Assembly: GCA_041821315.1 (NCBI GenBank)
Contig: JBGUEO010000003.1
Coordinates: 62,001 to 126,000, forward strand
Direction: 5' to 3'
Origin: DIGJ01 sp041821315
GTDB taxonomy: Bacteria; Bacillota; Clostridia; Lachnospirales; Lachnospiraceae
DNA: 64,000 nucleotides
Below, in pieces: positions 34,582 to 44,075 of the stretch. The translations under genes were made by a program, and so were the position numbers. Numbering within the stretch: position 1 is the first letter of the stretch; each line of letters begins with the position of its first letter. The notes under the pieces are model-generated. The model searched no databases, was not told the origin of the DNA, and was given only the letters and a program-made list of their open reading frames with translations.

Positions 34582-37146
34582 ATGAAGAAAAATTTCTTTA
34601 AGAAATTGGCTCTCGTTATGGCTTTAGCTCTTACTATTACATCCGTTCCTGCTACTAGCGCATCTGCTGCTACAGCACCTGGATTTAAAAGCAAATCGGT
34701 TAAACTTAACGTAGACCAAACAAAGAAGTATAGCACTGCAAATTCAAAGAAGTACAGTGTGAAGTTCAAAATTGGAAACAAAAAAGTAGCTACAATCGCT
34801 AGCTCAAAAGGTTCAAAATCTGTAAAAGTAACGGGTGTTGCTTCAGGTAAAACAACGTTAAGAGCAGATTTTAAGAGCTACAAAACAAAGAAAGTTACAA
34901 CAGCAAGAGTTTCTGTAACTGTAGCTGAAGTAGCTACTACTTTGACATCTGTTGAAGCAAAAGGTGTTAAGACAATTGTTGCAACCTTTAACAAAGCAGT
35001 TGATACAACAAAAGCTGTTATCGCTGTGAAAAAAGGAAACGCTAAACCAAGCGTTGCTACTACAGTATTTGCAGATGACAAAAAATCTGTAACTATTACT
35101 ATGGGTTCTAGATTATCAGAAGGTACATATGATGTATCCATAACTGGATTAACAGACGCTGCTTTAACAGGAGCTGTTACAGTTCAGGACGAAACATTAA
35201 CTTCGATTGAAATCGTTGGTACTAACTTAGTTGCTGAACCAAAAGATAACAATGGTACATCCGTTAACAAAGCTACTATCGCATTTAAAACAGTAAATCA
35301 ATATGGCGAAAGAATGTCAGTAAGCAATCCAAACGTATCTTCTTCATTTGGAACTGCAAGCGTTGACAAAGCTTGTACCACTACTACAACCGGTATTATT
35401 CTAGTAAAAGACATTCCTGTTACTCTTCAAGTTATTGGAACATCAGGTTCTGTTACTGTTGTTGATACAACTAAGGGTATCAATGCAACTGCAACTGTTA
35501 CTTACTCTGCAACTGCAACTGCTAAGACTATGACAATTGCTGGTCTTTACAATGTATCTAATGCTAAATTTGAAGATATGACAAAAGGCGATACAGTAGC
35601 TGATTATGTAGTTTTAGCTACAGTAGAGGATCAGTATGGTAATTCGTTATCATCAAAGCAATTAAATGGTAAAGTAACGGCTAACCTTGTTCCTGGTGGC
35701 AGTGTTACTGGTATAGGCACTTGGTTTGACAAAACAGTAGATGGTAAGGATTATGTTGCTTTGCCACTTACAGGTACTGAAAAAGCAAAAGCTGGAACAT
35801 TCTATTTCACATTTGTAAACCCTACTCTTGGTTTACTTGCTAATACATCTTTTGTTGTAAATGCTGGAACTCTTATTAAGTCCTTAAGCATTTCTGCAAC
35901 TGATACAATTTATCAGGGTCAGGATAATACTTTGTCATTTGAAGCTATTGATACAGATGGAAATAGTGTTACAAAATATAGTACATTAGATGATCTTGTT
36001 AAATTTAGCATTAATTCTACTGTAGGAACTGTTAAATTTACAAAGAATGCAGATGGAACTGCTAAGTTAATATTTAATCCAACGAACACATTGGATGGTA
36101 CTTATAATGCTACTGGTTTGAAGAAATCTACAATTTCAAGCTTTACGGCATCCGCAAATGATACAACTTCTACTAACTTTTTTGTAAAATCGCTTACCTT
36201 TACAGCATATCAGAAAAGAATTGCAAAAGCGGTTACTGGATTAAAGACAGGTACAGCTACAGCTGTTGCATCTGGACAGTCCTTTAAACTTTACGCATCT
36301 GATTTAGTAGTAGAAGATCAGTACTCAAATGTAATGTCAGATGATGAGGTAAAAGCATTAAAAACTATTAATGTTGCTACATCAGCAACAGATACTCCAG
36401 CGGTTGGAAACATTACAGTATCTGCTGCAACATTCCCAAGCTCAATAGATAACCATTATGTAACATTAACAGCTGCTGCTGATACAAATGCAATAACAAC
36501 ACTTAAACTTGGTATTGGCAATACAACCGATTACACAGTAAGCCTTAATACAGTAGACCCTATGAAAGCAACTAACTTAATCGTTAAGTCTGTAAATGAC
36601 GACAATGTAGTAAAATCAGTAGATGCTGGATTAGTAAAAACTGACAAGAAAGTAGTAGTTACAGGTACTGTTGCTGGTAAGACAGTTGAAATTCCTGCAT
36701 CACAGTATGTGGTAAGTGGAAATACAGGATATAATCTTGGAACAGCTAGTGCAGTTAACCCAGCTTCGACAGTAACAGGAACAGTTGAAGTTACTGTTGA
36801 TACCAATGATGGTTCAGTTGTAATAACGAAAGATTATTCTTTCTCAAATGCATCATCTACTGTAGCAAAGATTGAAGCAAAAGAAAGTTCAACTTTACCT
36901 ACTAGTGCTACTCTTACAGCTGCAAACTTATCATCATTATTTACAATTAAAGATCAGTATGGAGTTGTTTATACAGGAAGTGATGTTAAGTATGAGGTTG
37001 TTGATCTTAAAAATACAACATCAAGAACGATTAATCATAACAACACAAATTCTATCAGTGTATTAGGTGTTGTGGCAGGAGATAAATTCTCTGTAACTGC
37101 ATCATATGATACAATAACAGCTACAAAGACAGTTGATATGAACTAG
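34582..37146 (+). CDS. Secreted S-layer-like protein with Ig-like domains
   Basis: An 854-residue exported protein. The signal peptide is residues 1-29, with cleavage after SASA. A lysine-rich, bacterial-Ig-2-like first domain (about 32-115: VKLNVDQTKKY...VTGVASGKTTL) is followed by an SbsA-type Ig-like domain (about 120-205) and further beta-sandwich repeats rich in Thr, Ser, Ala and Val, each often starting with a QYG-type strand (VNQYGERM, EDQYGNSL, EDQYSNVM, KDQYGVVY). No SLH domains, sortase signal or C-terminal anchor is seen. The strong promoter, long leader, AAGGAGG site, excellent terminator and even codon use point to an abundant surface-layer or matrix protein. The exact function is unknown. 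Confidence 0.75.
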   Translation: MKKNFFKKLALVMALALTITSVPATSASAATAPGFKSKSVKLNVDQTKKYSTANSKKYSVKFKIGNKKVATIASSKGSKSVKVTGVASGKTTLRADFKSYKTKKVTTARVSVTVAEVATTLTSVEAKGVKTIVATFNKAVDTTKAVIAVKKGNAKPSVATTVFADDKKSVTITMGSRLSEGTYDVSITGLTDAALTGAVTVQDETLTSIEIVGTNLVAEPKDNNGTSVNKATIAFKTVNQYGERMSVSNPNVSSSFGTASVDKACTTTTTGIILVKDIPVTLQVIGTSGSVTVVDTTKGINATATVTYSATATAKTMTIAGLYNVSNAKFEDMTKGDTVADYVVLATVEDQYGNSLSSKQLNGKVTANLVPGGSVTGIGTWFDKTVDGKDYVALPLTGTEKAKAGTFYFTFVNPTLGLLANTSFVVNAGTLIKSLSISATDTIYQGQDNTLSFEAIDTDGNSVTKYSTLDDLVKFSINSTVGTVKFTKNADGTAKLIFNPTNTLDGTYNATGLKKSTISSFTASANDTTSTNFFVKSLTFTAYQKRIAKAVTGLKTGTATAVASGQSFKLYASDLVVEDQYSNVMSDDEVKALKTINVATSATDTPAVGNITVSAATFPSSIDNHYVTLTAAADTNAITTLKLGIGNTTDYTVSLNTVDPMKATNLIVKSVNDDNVVKSVDAGLVKTDKKVVVTGTVAGKTVEIPASQYVVSGNTGYNLGTASAVNPASTVTGTVEVTVDTNDGSVVITKDYSFSNASSTVAKIEAKESSTLPTSATLTAANLSSLFTIKDQYGVVYTGSDVKYEVVDLKNTTSRTINHNNTNSISVLGVVAGDKFSVTASYDTITATKTVDMN

Positions 37147-37180
37147 TTCTTAGTCTTTAATGAATGTTAGATAGTGGAAA

Positions 37181-37211
37181 GGGCGAGATTCTTCGGAATC
37201 TCGCCCTTTTT
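37181..37211 (+). terminator. Terminator after the surface-protein gene
   Basis: An 11-bp perfect GC-rich stem (37181-37191 with 37196-37206), closed by a UUCG tetraloop, is followed by five T. Confidence 0.96.
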
Positions 37212-37272
37212 ATGAATCAAGAAGAAACTTGCATTTAAATTTATGATAATGTGAAGAAACTTGATTTTCTAT

Positions 37273-37300
37273 TTTACATTTTCTCAAATTAAGCTATAAT
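37273..37300 (+). promoter_or_regulatory. Promoter of the O-antigen-ligase-like gene
   Basis: TTTACA (37273-37278) and a perfect TATAAT (37295-37300) have a 16-base spacer. Confidence 0.68.
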
Positions 37301-37337
37301 ATTAGAAGAGTAAATAAAACAAGTGCGAGGGGATATC

Positions 37338-39152
37338 ATGTCAAAAGAAGTACAAAAAAAGAAGAATAAAATGTTATGGCCGTTATTATGGATGGCGTTT
37401 GTGCCATTAATTATGTATTACCATCCGTATGATACAAAACTGGATTCTTATCCTTGGTTTGGGAGTGCGATGCAGGTAGATGTATTTTTGTATTATAAGA
37501 TGGTTGTACTCATAATTATTAGTGTGATTATGCTAATTGTGACAGTAGGATATTTGTATACTGTAAAAAATTCATCGGCAAGCAAGGCGAAAAAGCAAGA
37601 AAAGCTGAAGGTATTCTATTCTTATAAAATGTGGATTCCTCTTATCATATATGCAATTCTATCTATGTTATCAACAATCTTCTCAAAATATTCTTATTGG
37701 GGTTATCATGGAATTTCCCAGCAGATGGAACCAATCTGGGTATTGCTTGGGTATGTGATGATTGCATACTATGCATATGCTTTTATCCGAACACTGCAAG
37801 ATTTGCAGACAGTTATAAAGTGGCTATTGATTAGTAGTAGTATAGTATGTCTGATTGGTACTTTTCAGACGTTTGGTTATGATTTTTATAAAAGTACACT
37901 AGGAAAGCTTACTTTCTTACCATCTTCCATGATTAATCAAGAGATTGATTTTGTATTTGAAAAGGGAAGAGCGTATTCTTCTTTGTATAATCCGAACTAT
38001 GTAGGCGTTTATGTGACACTTTTGCTTCCGATTATCATTGTACTGATACTTACCAATAAGAATCGAAAGGTGTTTGCCCTATACATACCACTACTTGCAG
38101 TTTTTGTGATTAGTTTATTTGGATCTGGTTCAAAGAGCGGCCTGTTAGGTATTGGGGTCGCAGTCATACTATTGCTTGTTTTATTTCGAAAAAAAGTAGT
38201 AGAACAATGGAAGTTAACACTTGCGGGTATTTTGGTCATTGTACTTGCATTTATTGGAGTCAATGCGCTAAATGGAAATGCATTAATCAATAGTATGCAG
38301 ACAGCGTTACGTACAACAAAAAGTGAAGCTCCGCTACTTTCCTCCATTGAGACAAATGATAATGATGTCACAATCCAATACAATGGAAATAAACTCAAGC
38401 TTCAATATAAGGAGGAGGGTACCACGCTTGAGGATGCACTATCCCTTACGGATGAATCAGGAGAAAAAATAGCAGTTTCTCAAGTGGACGAAGCGACAGT
38501 AGCGCTTGTTGATAATCGGTTCCCTAACGTTACAGTTGGACTTGCAAACTATCAGGATATCCTTTATCTTGCAGTTACCATAGATGGGAAAGCATGGTAT
38601 TTTACAAATCAAAGTGGGGATAATACCTATCATTACTTAACATTAACTGGAAAACTGGATAAAATCAGACAGGCGAATGCGAGCAGTTTATTTGTGGGTC
38701 GTGAGACATTCGCAAGCAATCGTGGCTTTATTTGGTCGAGAACATTGCCACTTTTGAAAAAATATGCCTTGTTAGGAAGTGGTGCAGATAGTTTCTTAAT
38801 GGTATATCCAAATGATGAATATGTTGGTAAATATAACTTTGGATATGGAGATCAAAATATTTCAAAACCACATAATTTATACTTACAAATTGCAGTGCAG
38901 ACAGGTGTAGTTTCGGTAATTGCGCTTCTCATATTTTATTTGATGTATTTTGTATCAAGTATCCGACTATTTATAAAATCAGGACTGGATACATATGATA
39001 AGCAGATGGGTGCAGCTATTTTAGCCGGAACTTTTGGTTACATGCTCATGGGAATTTCAAATGACTCTTGTATTGCGGTAGCACCGATATTTTGGTTGCT
39101 CCTAGGTGTTGGAATGTCGATTAATTATCAGATCAAGAAAAAAAATTCATAG
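37338..39152 (+). CDS. O-antigen ligase/polymerase-like membrane protein
   Basis: A 604-residue protein with about 12 membrane helices of the Wzy/WaaL superfamily. Family-like segments are SSLYNPNYVGVYVTLLLPI, FGSGSKSGLLGIGVAVILLLVLF and KPHNLYLQIAVQTGVVS; the last holds the conserved histidine region of the large loop. Between helices near residues 320-450 there is a beta-rich extracytoplasmic insertion of roughly 130 residues, longer than in most ligases. It could ligate or polymerise surface glycans; the large polysaccharide locus starts 5 kb downstream. Start 37338 follows GAGGGGA; an in-frame GTG at 37323 is less likely. Confidence 0.78.
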   Translation: MSKEVQKKKNKMLWPLLWMAFVPLIMYYHPYDTKLDSYPWFGSAMQVDVFLYYKMVVLIIISVIMLIVTVGYLYTVKNSSASKAKKQEKLKVFYSYKMWIPLIIYAILSMLSTIFSKYSYWGYHGISQQMEPIWVLLGYVMIAYYAYAFIRTLQDLQTVIKWLLISSSIVCLIGTFQTFGYDFYKSTLGKLTFLPSSMINQEIDFVFEKGRAYSSLYNPNYVGVYVTLLLPIIIVLILTNKNRKVFALYIPLLAVFVISLFGSGSKSGLLGIGVAVILLLVLFRKKVVEQWKLTLAGILVIVLAFIGVNALNGNALINSMQTALRTTKSEAPLLSSIETNDNDVTIQYNGNKLKLQYKEEGTTLEDALSLTDESGEKIAVSQVDEATVALVDNRFPNVTVGLANYQDILYLAVTIDGKAWYFTNQSGDNTYHYLTLTGKLDKIRQANASSLFVGRETFASNRGFIWSRTLPLLKKYALLGSGADSFLMVYPNDEYVGKYNFGYGDQNISKPHNLYLQIAVQTGVVSVIALLIFYLMYFVSSIRLFIKSGLDTYDKQMGAAILAGTFGYMLMGISNDSCIAVAPIFWLLLGVGMSINYQIKKKNS

Positions 39153-39503
39153 GAACGGTTTGTTCGTCATATACCGGGAAAGTGAAAACAGTTTGCCAAT
39201 ACTCTATATTCAAGAAAATGCAAATAAGAGTATAGAGTATGCAAATGATCATAATGTAAATAGATATATTATATATGGTTGTCGAGTGGTAAAAAATTAT
39301 TCGGAACGCAGTGACACTGATAAAGTTTATCTGTCTAATATCTTGAACTATTTCATTTTTTTTGATATACTCAATATAACGATTTATATCGTATCTTAAC
39401 AGTTTAATCCATATTATTATCTGGCATATCTGCCATATTTCACAACAAAAAACATATGGCAGAAGCAGTGTCCTTTTGCCATAACAAAGCGAGAGGAGAG
39501 TTT
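39153..39503. other. Intergenic stretch without a recognised gene
   Basis: This 351-base AT-rich region contains an inverted repeat ATACTCTATA...TATAGAGTAT (about 39199-39240) and a second, CTGCCATAT...ATATGGCAG (about 39429-39463), the latter shortly before the Rpn-family gene. Neither has a T run. An open frame runs through part of it but lacks a start with a ribosome site. I see no gene here. Confidence 0.5.
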
Positions 39504-40312
39504 ATGGGAAGAAGAACAATTGAAGAACTAAACATTTTGGATGATTTTTTATTTCGAGAAATCATGTTGCAAGGAGAGAAGAGTGAGGAGTTTTGCAGAC
39601 TATTGCTCGAAACGATTTTAAATCGAAGGGTAACAAAAGTAAAGGTTAAAACACAACAAGATTTTACAGCATCGGATAACATAAAAAAGAGTATTCGGTT
39701 GGATGTTTATGCCGAAAGTATGGAAAATGAAATATTTGATATGGAAGCACAATTAGAAAATACAGGTGAGCTTCCAAGAAGAAGTAGGTTATATCAAGGT
39801 CTGATGGATTCGAAAGCATTAAAGATGGGTGATTCGTATGAAAATATTCCTGATATATGGATTATTATTATATCTCCGTTTGATTTATTTAAGCAAAACC
39901 GCATGTGTTACACATTTGAGAACCGTTGCGTGGAAGAGCCTGATTTAGCGTTACAAGATGGAGCAAAAAGAATTTTTTTATATACAAAAGGGAAAGTAGA
40001 AGATAATAAAGAATTGTCACAATTGTTGCATTACATGGAAGAGACGAAAGTAGAAAATGTGGTAAACTCTCATTTAGAGCATTTGCATCATATTGTCTCA
40101 GAAGTGAAACACAGTAAGAAAGTGGGTGTAAAGTATATGAAAGCAATTGAATACGAAGAAATGATTCGACGTCGAGCCACGGAAGAAGGAATGAAAGAAG
40201 GAATAGAAAAGGGAATAGAAAAGGGAATAGAAAAAGGAATAGAAAAAGGAATAGAAAAAGGAATGAAAGAAGGAATGAAAATATTCATTCTGGATAATAT
40301 AGAAGAAGGAAT
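39504..40312 (+). CDS. Rpn-family PD-(D/E)XK nuclease, cut by assembly gap
   Basis: A protein of the Rpn / PDDEXK_2 transposase-related family (RpnA-type proteins promote recombination). It begins MGRRTIEELNILDDFLFREIMLQ. The nuclease core has IRLDVYAES and FDMEAQ (D...E-x-Q) at about residues 72-90, followed by SRLYQGLMDSKAL and IWIIIISPFDLF. The tail is a run of four-residue repeats (GIEK/GMKE). The assembly gap begins inside this tail, so the true 3' end is unknown; the frame happens to stay open to 40427 through the N run, but this cannot be trusted. AGAGGAG precedes ATG 39504. Confidence 0.8.
40188..40283 (+). repeat. 12-bp tandem repeat in Rpn-family gene
   Basis: Eight 12-base units (GGAATAGAAAAG and close variants) run without interruption and encode GIEK/GMKE. 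Unit length is a multiple of three, so changes in copy number keep the frame. The gap 30 bases further on probably reflects collapse of similar repeats during assembly. Confidence 0.9.
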
Positions 40313-40412
40313 NNNNNNNNNNNNNNNNNNNNNNNNNNNNNNNNNNNNNNNNNNNNNNNNNNNNNNNNNNNNNNNNNNNNNNNNNNNNNNNNNNNNNNNN
40401 NNNNNNNNNNNN
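40313..40412. other. Assembly gap (100 N)
   Basis: Exactly 100 N. This round number is commonly used for a gap of unknown length, so distances across it should not be trusted. Confidence 0.99.
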
Positions 40413-40507
40413 AATTATTTCAATTGATTGGAATGATTTATATGGAGAGGGTTCTTTATGATTTGAGAGCGTTTTATTTGTAACAATTGATTGGATTGTA
40501 AAACAAA

Positions 40508-40536
40508 TTGTCACAGTTTCGAATATATGATACACT
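40508..40536 (+). promoter_or_regulatory. Promoter of the Etf/lactate dehydrogenase operon
   Basis: TTGTCA (40508-40513) and TACACT (40531-40536) are 17 bases apart, 64 bases before etfB. Confidence 0.55.
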
Positions 40537-40599
40537 AATATCAATACTTCAACGTAATAAAGAAATGTAAATCAAATAAGTGGCAGGATGGATAAAATA

Positions 40600-41391
40600 A
40601 TGAAAATTATAGTATGTATGAAACAGGTTCCGGCGAGTTCAAAAGTAGAAGTTGATCCCGAAAATGGAACATTGAAACGAATGGGAGTGGAGACGAAGAC
40701 AAACCCATATGATTTGTTTGGGTTGGAGACTGCATTGCAGATACGGGAAAAAGTAGGTGGGACGGTTACGGTTTTAACAATGGGACCTGCACAGGCAAAA
40801 GAGATGATGTACGACGCCTTCGCAATGGGGGCGGATGATGCAGTGATTCTATCGGATAAAAAATTTGCAGGTTCGGATGTGCTTGCAACTTCATACACGC
40901 TATCACAGGGAATTAGAGCGCTTTTAGGGGCTGATTTAATTATTTGTGGAAAACAGACGACCGATGGGGATACTGCACAAATAGGTCCTGCGATTGCGGA
41001 ACATTTAAATATTCCACATGCAGCATGGGTGAGTAAAATTTCTGGCGTGGACGAAGAAAAAATCAGAGTGAATCAGAATCTTGGAAGTGTATCGCAACTA
41101 TCCGAGATGCGATATCCTTGTTTGATTACGGTAGAAAATGATATTGTTGTAGCACGCCTGCCATCTTATCGTAAAATGAAGAAAATAGGACAAAAAGAAA
41201 TTCAATACTTATCCTTTGAAAATTTGCCCGATAAGAATCTAAGTCGTTATGGATTAATCGGGTCACCGACGAGTGTAGAAAAAATATTTCCACCGGAAAC
41301 CAAAAATGGACAGGAATATATCAAAGGAAATATAGAGGAAAAAATCGAATGTTTTTGTGAAATATTAAAAGCAAAGAAGTTTATGTTATAA
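40600..41391 (+). CDS. etfB: Electron transfer flavoprotein beta subunit
   Basis: A 263-residue EtfB (LctB-like). It starts with the family's MKIIVCMKQVPASSKVEVD and has NPYDLFGLETALQIRE, VTVLTMGP, and the ADLIICGKQTTDGDTAQIGPAIAEHL nucleotide-binding region. In bifurcating Etfs this subunit holds FAD where AMP sits in ordinary Etf. Start 40600 is chosen for agreement with the family N-terminus; ATG 40588 is in frame, and neither has an ideal ribosome site. The next two genes are the matching EtfA and dehydrogenase. Confidence 0.9.
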   Translation: MKIIVCMKQVPASSKVEVDPENGTLKRMGVETKTNPYDLFGLETALQIREKVGGTVTVLTMGPAQAKEMMYDAFAMGADDAVILSDKKFAGSDVLATSYTLSQGIRALLGADLIICGKQTTDGDTAQIGPAIAEHLNIPHAAWVSKISGVDEEKIRVNQNLGSVSQLSEMRYPCLITVENDIVVARLPSYRKMKKIGQKEIQYLSFENLPDKNLSRYGLIGSPTSVEKIFPPETKNGQEYIKGNIEEKIECFCEILKAKKFML

Positions 41392-41423
41392 AAATTCGAT
41401 AGGAAAAGAAGGATAAATAAAAT

Positions 41424-42617
41424 ATGAGATTTCTTAAATTTAATGTTCAAAAATGTAATCTTTGTGGAGACTGCATACAAAAATGCCCATTTCAAGCATT
41501 AAGTATGGAGGAGGGTGGAATAGAAGTTTTAGAAACCTGTAAAATGTGTGGAGTATGTATAAAAAGCTGCAAACAGGAGGCAATCCAATTTGAGCAAAAG
41601 GCAGGTTCTGCAGATAAGGGTAAGTGGAAAGACATTTTGATCTATGTAGAGCAGGAAAATGGTGCCATTCATCCAGTGACCTATGAATTAATTGGAGAAG
41701 CAAAAAAGTTAGCACAAAAGGTTAACTATCAGGTCAAAGCAATTATAGTAGGTACGACAGGAACGAGGGAAAATGCAAAGGAGATACTCTCTTACGGCGT
41801 TGATCGGGTATTTGTATATGAGCATTCTGGATTTGATGGATTTCGGGCAGATTGCTATACGGATGCGGTTGCAGACTGCATTGCCTCGATTCATCCCTCC
41901 ATTGTCTTAATTGGAGCGACGGCATTGGGACGATCACTGGCTCCTCGCTTATCGACACGGTTTCATACGGGACTTACAGCAGATTGTACGAAGCTAGACA
42001 TTCGATCCAATACAGATTTGGTACAAATCAGACCAGCATTTGGTGGAAATATTATGGCACAAATATTGATTACAGATGCAAGACCGCAGTTTGCCACTGT
42101 TCGCTACAAAGTGATGGAAACAGCAAAAAAAGTAAAGAATCCAACTGGAACAATTGAACTCTGTCCGGTATCGGATGCGCTTGCCCATTCTAGAATTGAT
42201 ATTGTGGAGCAAACGATAATAAATCATGTGAAAACAATTGAAGAAGAGGACGTATTACTGGTAGCAGGCAGAGGGGTAAAAAAAGAACGGGATTTTGAAA
42301 ATCTGGAGAAGTTAGCAGACCTATTGGGTGGACAAGTATGTTTTACCAGACCTATGGTTGAAGCAGGATATGGCGATATGCTGCATCAGATTGGGCTTTC
42401 TGGAAGAACCGTGAAGCCAAAGCTAATCCTTACGTTTGGAGTATCGGGAGCAATTCAGTTTGTAGCAGGAATGAACCATTCCGAGTGTATTATTGCGATT
42501 GATAACAACCCAGAGGCTCTAATTTTTAAAACAGCAGATTACTGTATGGTAGAGGATGTGAGTGCTGTCCTTCCAAGACTAGTTGAAAAAATAGCAAACC
42601 AACAGGAGGTACGATAG
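41424..42617 (+). CDS. etfA: EtfA with N-terminal two-[4Fe-4S] ferredoxin domain
   Basis: A 397-residue protein. The N-terminal ferredoxin domain (1-60) has two complete clusters: C11-C14-C17-C21 and C39-C42-C45-C49. EtfA alpha domains follow: the N-terminal fold (about 70-260) and the C-terminal FAD domain with VAGRGVKKERDFENLEKLADLLGG and QIGLSGRTVKPKLILTFGVSGAIQFVAGM. This fusion is the layout of LctC in Acetobacterium woodii, where the Etf/LDH complex couples lactate oxidation by NAD+ to oxidation of reduced ferredoxin. AGAAGGA lies upstream. Confidence 0.92.
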   Translation: MRFLKFNVQKCNLCGDCIQKCPFQALSMEEGGIEVLETCKMCGVCIKSCKQEAIQFEQKAGSADKGKWKDILIYVEQENGAIHPVTYELIGEAKKLAQKVNYQVKAIIVGTTGTRENAKEILSYGVDRVFVYEHSGFDGFRADCYTDAVADCIASIHPSIVLIGATALGRSLAPRLSTRFHTGLTADCTKLDIRSNTDLVQIRPAFGGNIMAQILITDARPQFATVRYKVMETAKKVKNPTGTIELCPVSDALAHSRIDIVEQTIINHVKTIEEEDVLLVAGRGVKKERDFENLEKLADLLGGQVCFTRPMVEAGYGDMLHQIGLSGRTVKPKLILTFGVSGAIQFVAGMNHSECIIAIDNNPEALIFKTADYCMVEDVSAVLPRLVEKIANQQEVR

Positions 42618-42618
42618 T

Positions 42619-44028
42619 ATGGCTTTCCCATATCACAAAATAGATGACAATGATTTGTCTTTCTTCAAAGATTTAATTCCCCAAAAAAGGATTGCAATTG
42701 GAACAGAAATTGCAAATGAATATTATCATGATGAAATGCCAGAATATGGTATATTTCCGCCAGATATCTATATAGAGGTCATAAACCGTGAAGAGGTATC
42801 TGGCATTATGAAATATGCTTGTGACATGAATATCCCGGTTACGGTCAGAGGAGCGGGTACAGGACTTGCAGGAGGTGCGACTTGCAAATACGGTGGAATC
42901 TTGCTATCGGTTATGAAAATGAACCAAATTATTAAAATTGACGAGAAGAATTTATCTATGACGGTTCAGCCGGGTGTTTTGCTTAGTGAGGTAGCAGAAG
43001 CTGCAAAAGAAAAGGGTATGTTTTATCCCCCAGATCCAGGAGAAAAGACAGCTTCGATTGGAGGTACAGTGATCACAAACGCAGGAGGCATGCGTGCTGT
43101 GCGCTATGGACTTACGAGAGACTATGTACGTGCGATTGAAGCGGTTCTTCCCAATGGAAAAATCGTTCAGTTTAGCAGCAATGTTGTCAAAAATACAACC
43201 GGATTGGATATGAAAGATTTAGTGATTGGATCGGAAGGAATTTTGTGTGTGGTAACTGAAATTATACTAAAACTGATTGCACAGCCAAACTGCTCGTATA
43301 GCCTGGTTGTTCCATATGACAATCTTGAACAATGCATTGGAACCGTTCCAAAGCTTTTAAATAGTTCCTTCATACCAACTGCAATCGAATTTATGGAAGA
43401 GGAACTGCTAGAAATTGTGGAACGGCAATTAGGGAAAGTATTTCCAGATCATAGCGGAACGGCGTATTTGATCCTTATGATTGATGGAAGCTCTAAAGAG
43501 ACTGTGATGAAGGATTGTGATATTGCAGCAGATATTTGTCTGGAGGCAGGAGCTTTGGATGTATTATTATGTAACACAGAAGAGAGGATTCAGTCGGTAT
43601 GGAGTGTGAGGGGAGCTGTCTTAGAAGGAATGAAGGCAGATACAACCAGTGAAGAAGAGTGTGATGTTGTTGTGCCAAGAAGTAAAATTGCAGAATACGT
43701 GTTAGCGGCAAAAGAAATTGGTTCGAAGCATAATGTTCGTATTATTACAGTTGGACATGCCGGTGATGGAAATATACATACAGAAATTTTGCGTGATAAG
43801 TTATCAGATGAAGAATGGAAAATTACAACGGACGAGGTACTTCGAGCACTCTATGCAAAAAGCAAAGAGTTAGGAGGTCAGCTTTCTGGTGAACACGGAA
43901 TTGGGAATGGACGATTGCATTACTTAAAGGATTTTGTGGGAAACGATTTGTATGATCTTTATGGTTCCATTAAACTTGCATTTGATCCGATGTGTATTTT
44001 GAATCCGGGAAAAATGATTGAAATATAA
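42619..44028 (+). CDS. FAD-linked lactate dehydrogenase (GlcD/LctD-like)
   Basis: A 469-residue FAD enzyme of the GlcD/D-lactate dehydrogenase family. The PCMH-type FAD domain (about 40-220) includes VTVRGAGTGLAGGATCKYGGILLSV and PPDPGEKTASIGGTVITNAGG. The C-terminal FAD-oxidase domain has GHAGDGNIHTEIL and QLSGEHGIGNGR. With EtfB and ferredoxin-EtfA immediately upstream it fits the lactate dehydrogenase of the electron-confurcating complex. Glycolate or 2-hydroxyglutarate remain possible substrates. AGGAGG precedes the ATG, and EtfA ends 2 bases upstream. Confidence 0.88.
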   Translation: MAFPYHKIDDNDLSFFKDLIPQKRIAIGTEIANEYYHDEMPEYGIFPPDIYIEVINREEVSGIMKYACDMNIPVTVRGAGTGLAGGATCKYGGILLSVMKMNQIIKIDEKNLSMTVQPGVLLSEVAEAAKEKGMFYPPDPGEKTASIGGTVITNAGGMRAVRYGLTRDYVRAIEAVLPNGKIVQFSSNVVKNTTGLDMKDLVIGSEGILCVVTEIILKLIAQPNCSYSLVVPYDNLEQCIGTVPKLLNSSFIPTAIEFMEEELLEIVERQLGKVFPDHSGTAYLILMIDGSSKETVMKDCDIAADICLEAGALDVLLCNTEERIQSVWSVRGAVLEGMKADTTSEEECDVVVPRSKIAEYVLAAKEIGSKHNVRIITVGHAGDGNIHTEILRDKLSDEEWKITTDEVLRALYAKSKELGGQLSGEHGIGNGRLHYLKDFVGNDLYDLYGSIKLAFDPMCILNPGKMIEI

Positions 44029-44075
44029 GGATATGAGGGATAAGAATAACAAGCAGTAGGGGAAAGGGAAGGCAA

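Noticed and set aside
39106..39399. Open frame of 97 codons after the O-antigen-ligase-like gene
   Set aside because: It starts inside the ligase gene in another frame, has no start with a ribosome site in the intergenic part, and its end is low-complexity Ile/Phe/Asn sequence.
40098..40544. Minus-strand frame of Ser/Phe/Ile repeats across the gap
   Set aside because: It is the antisense reading of the 12-base repeat in the Rpn-family gene and runs through the N block.
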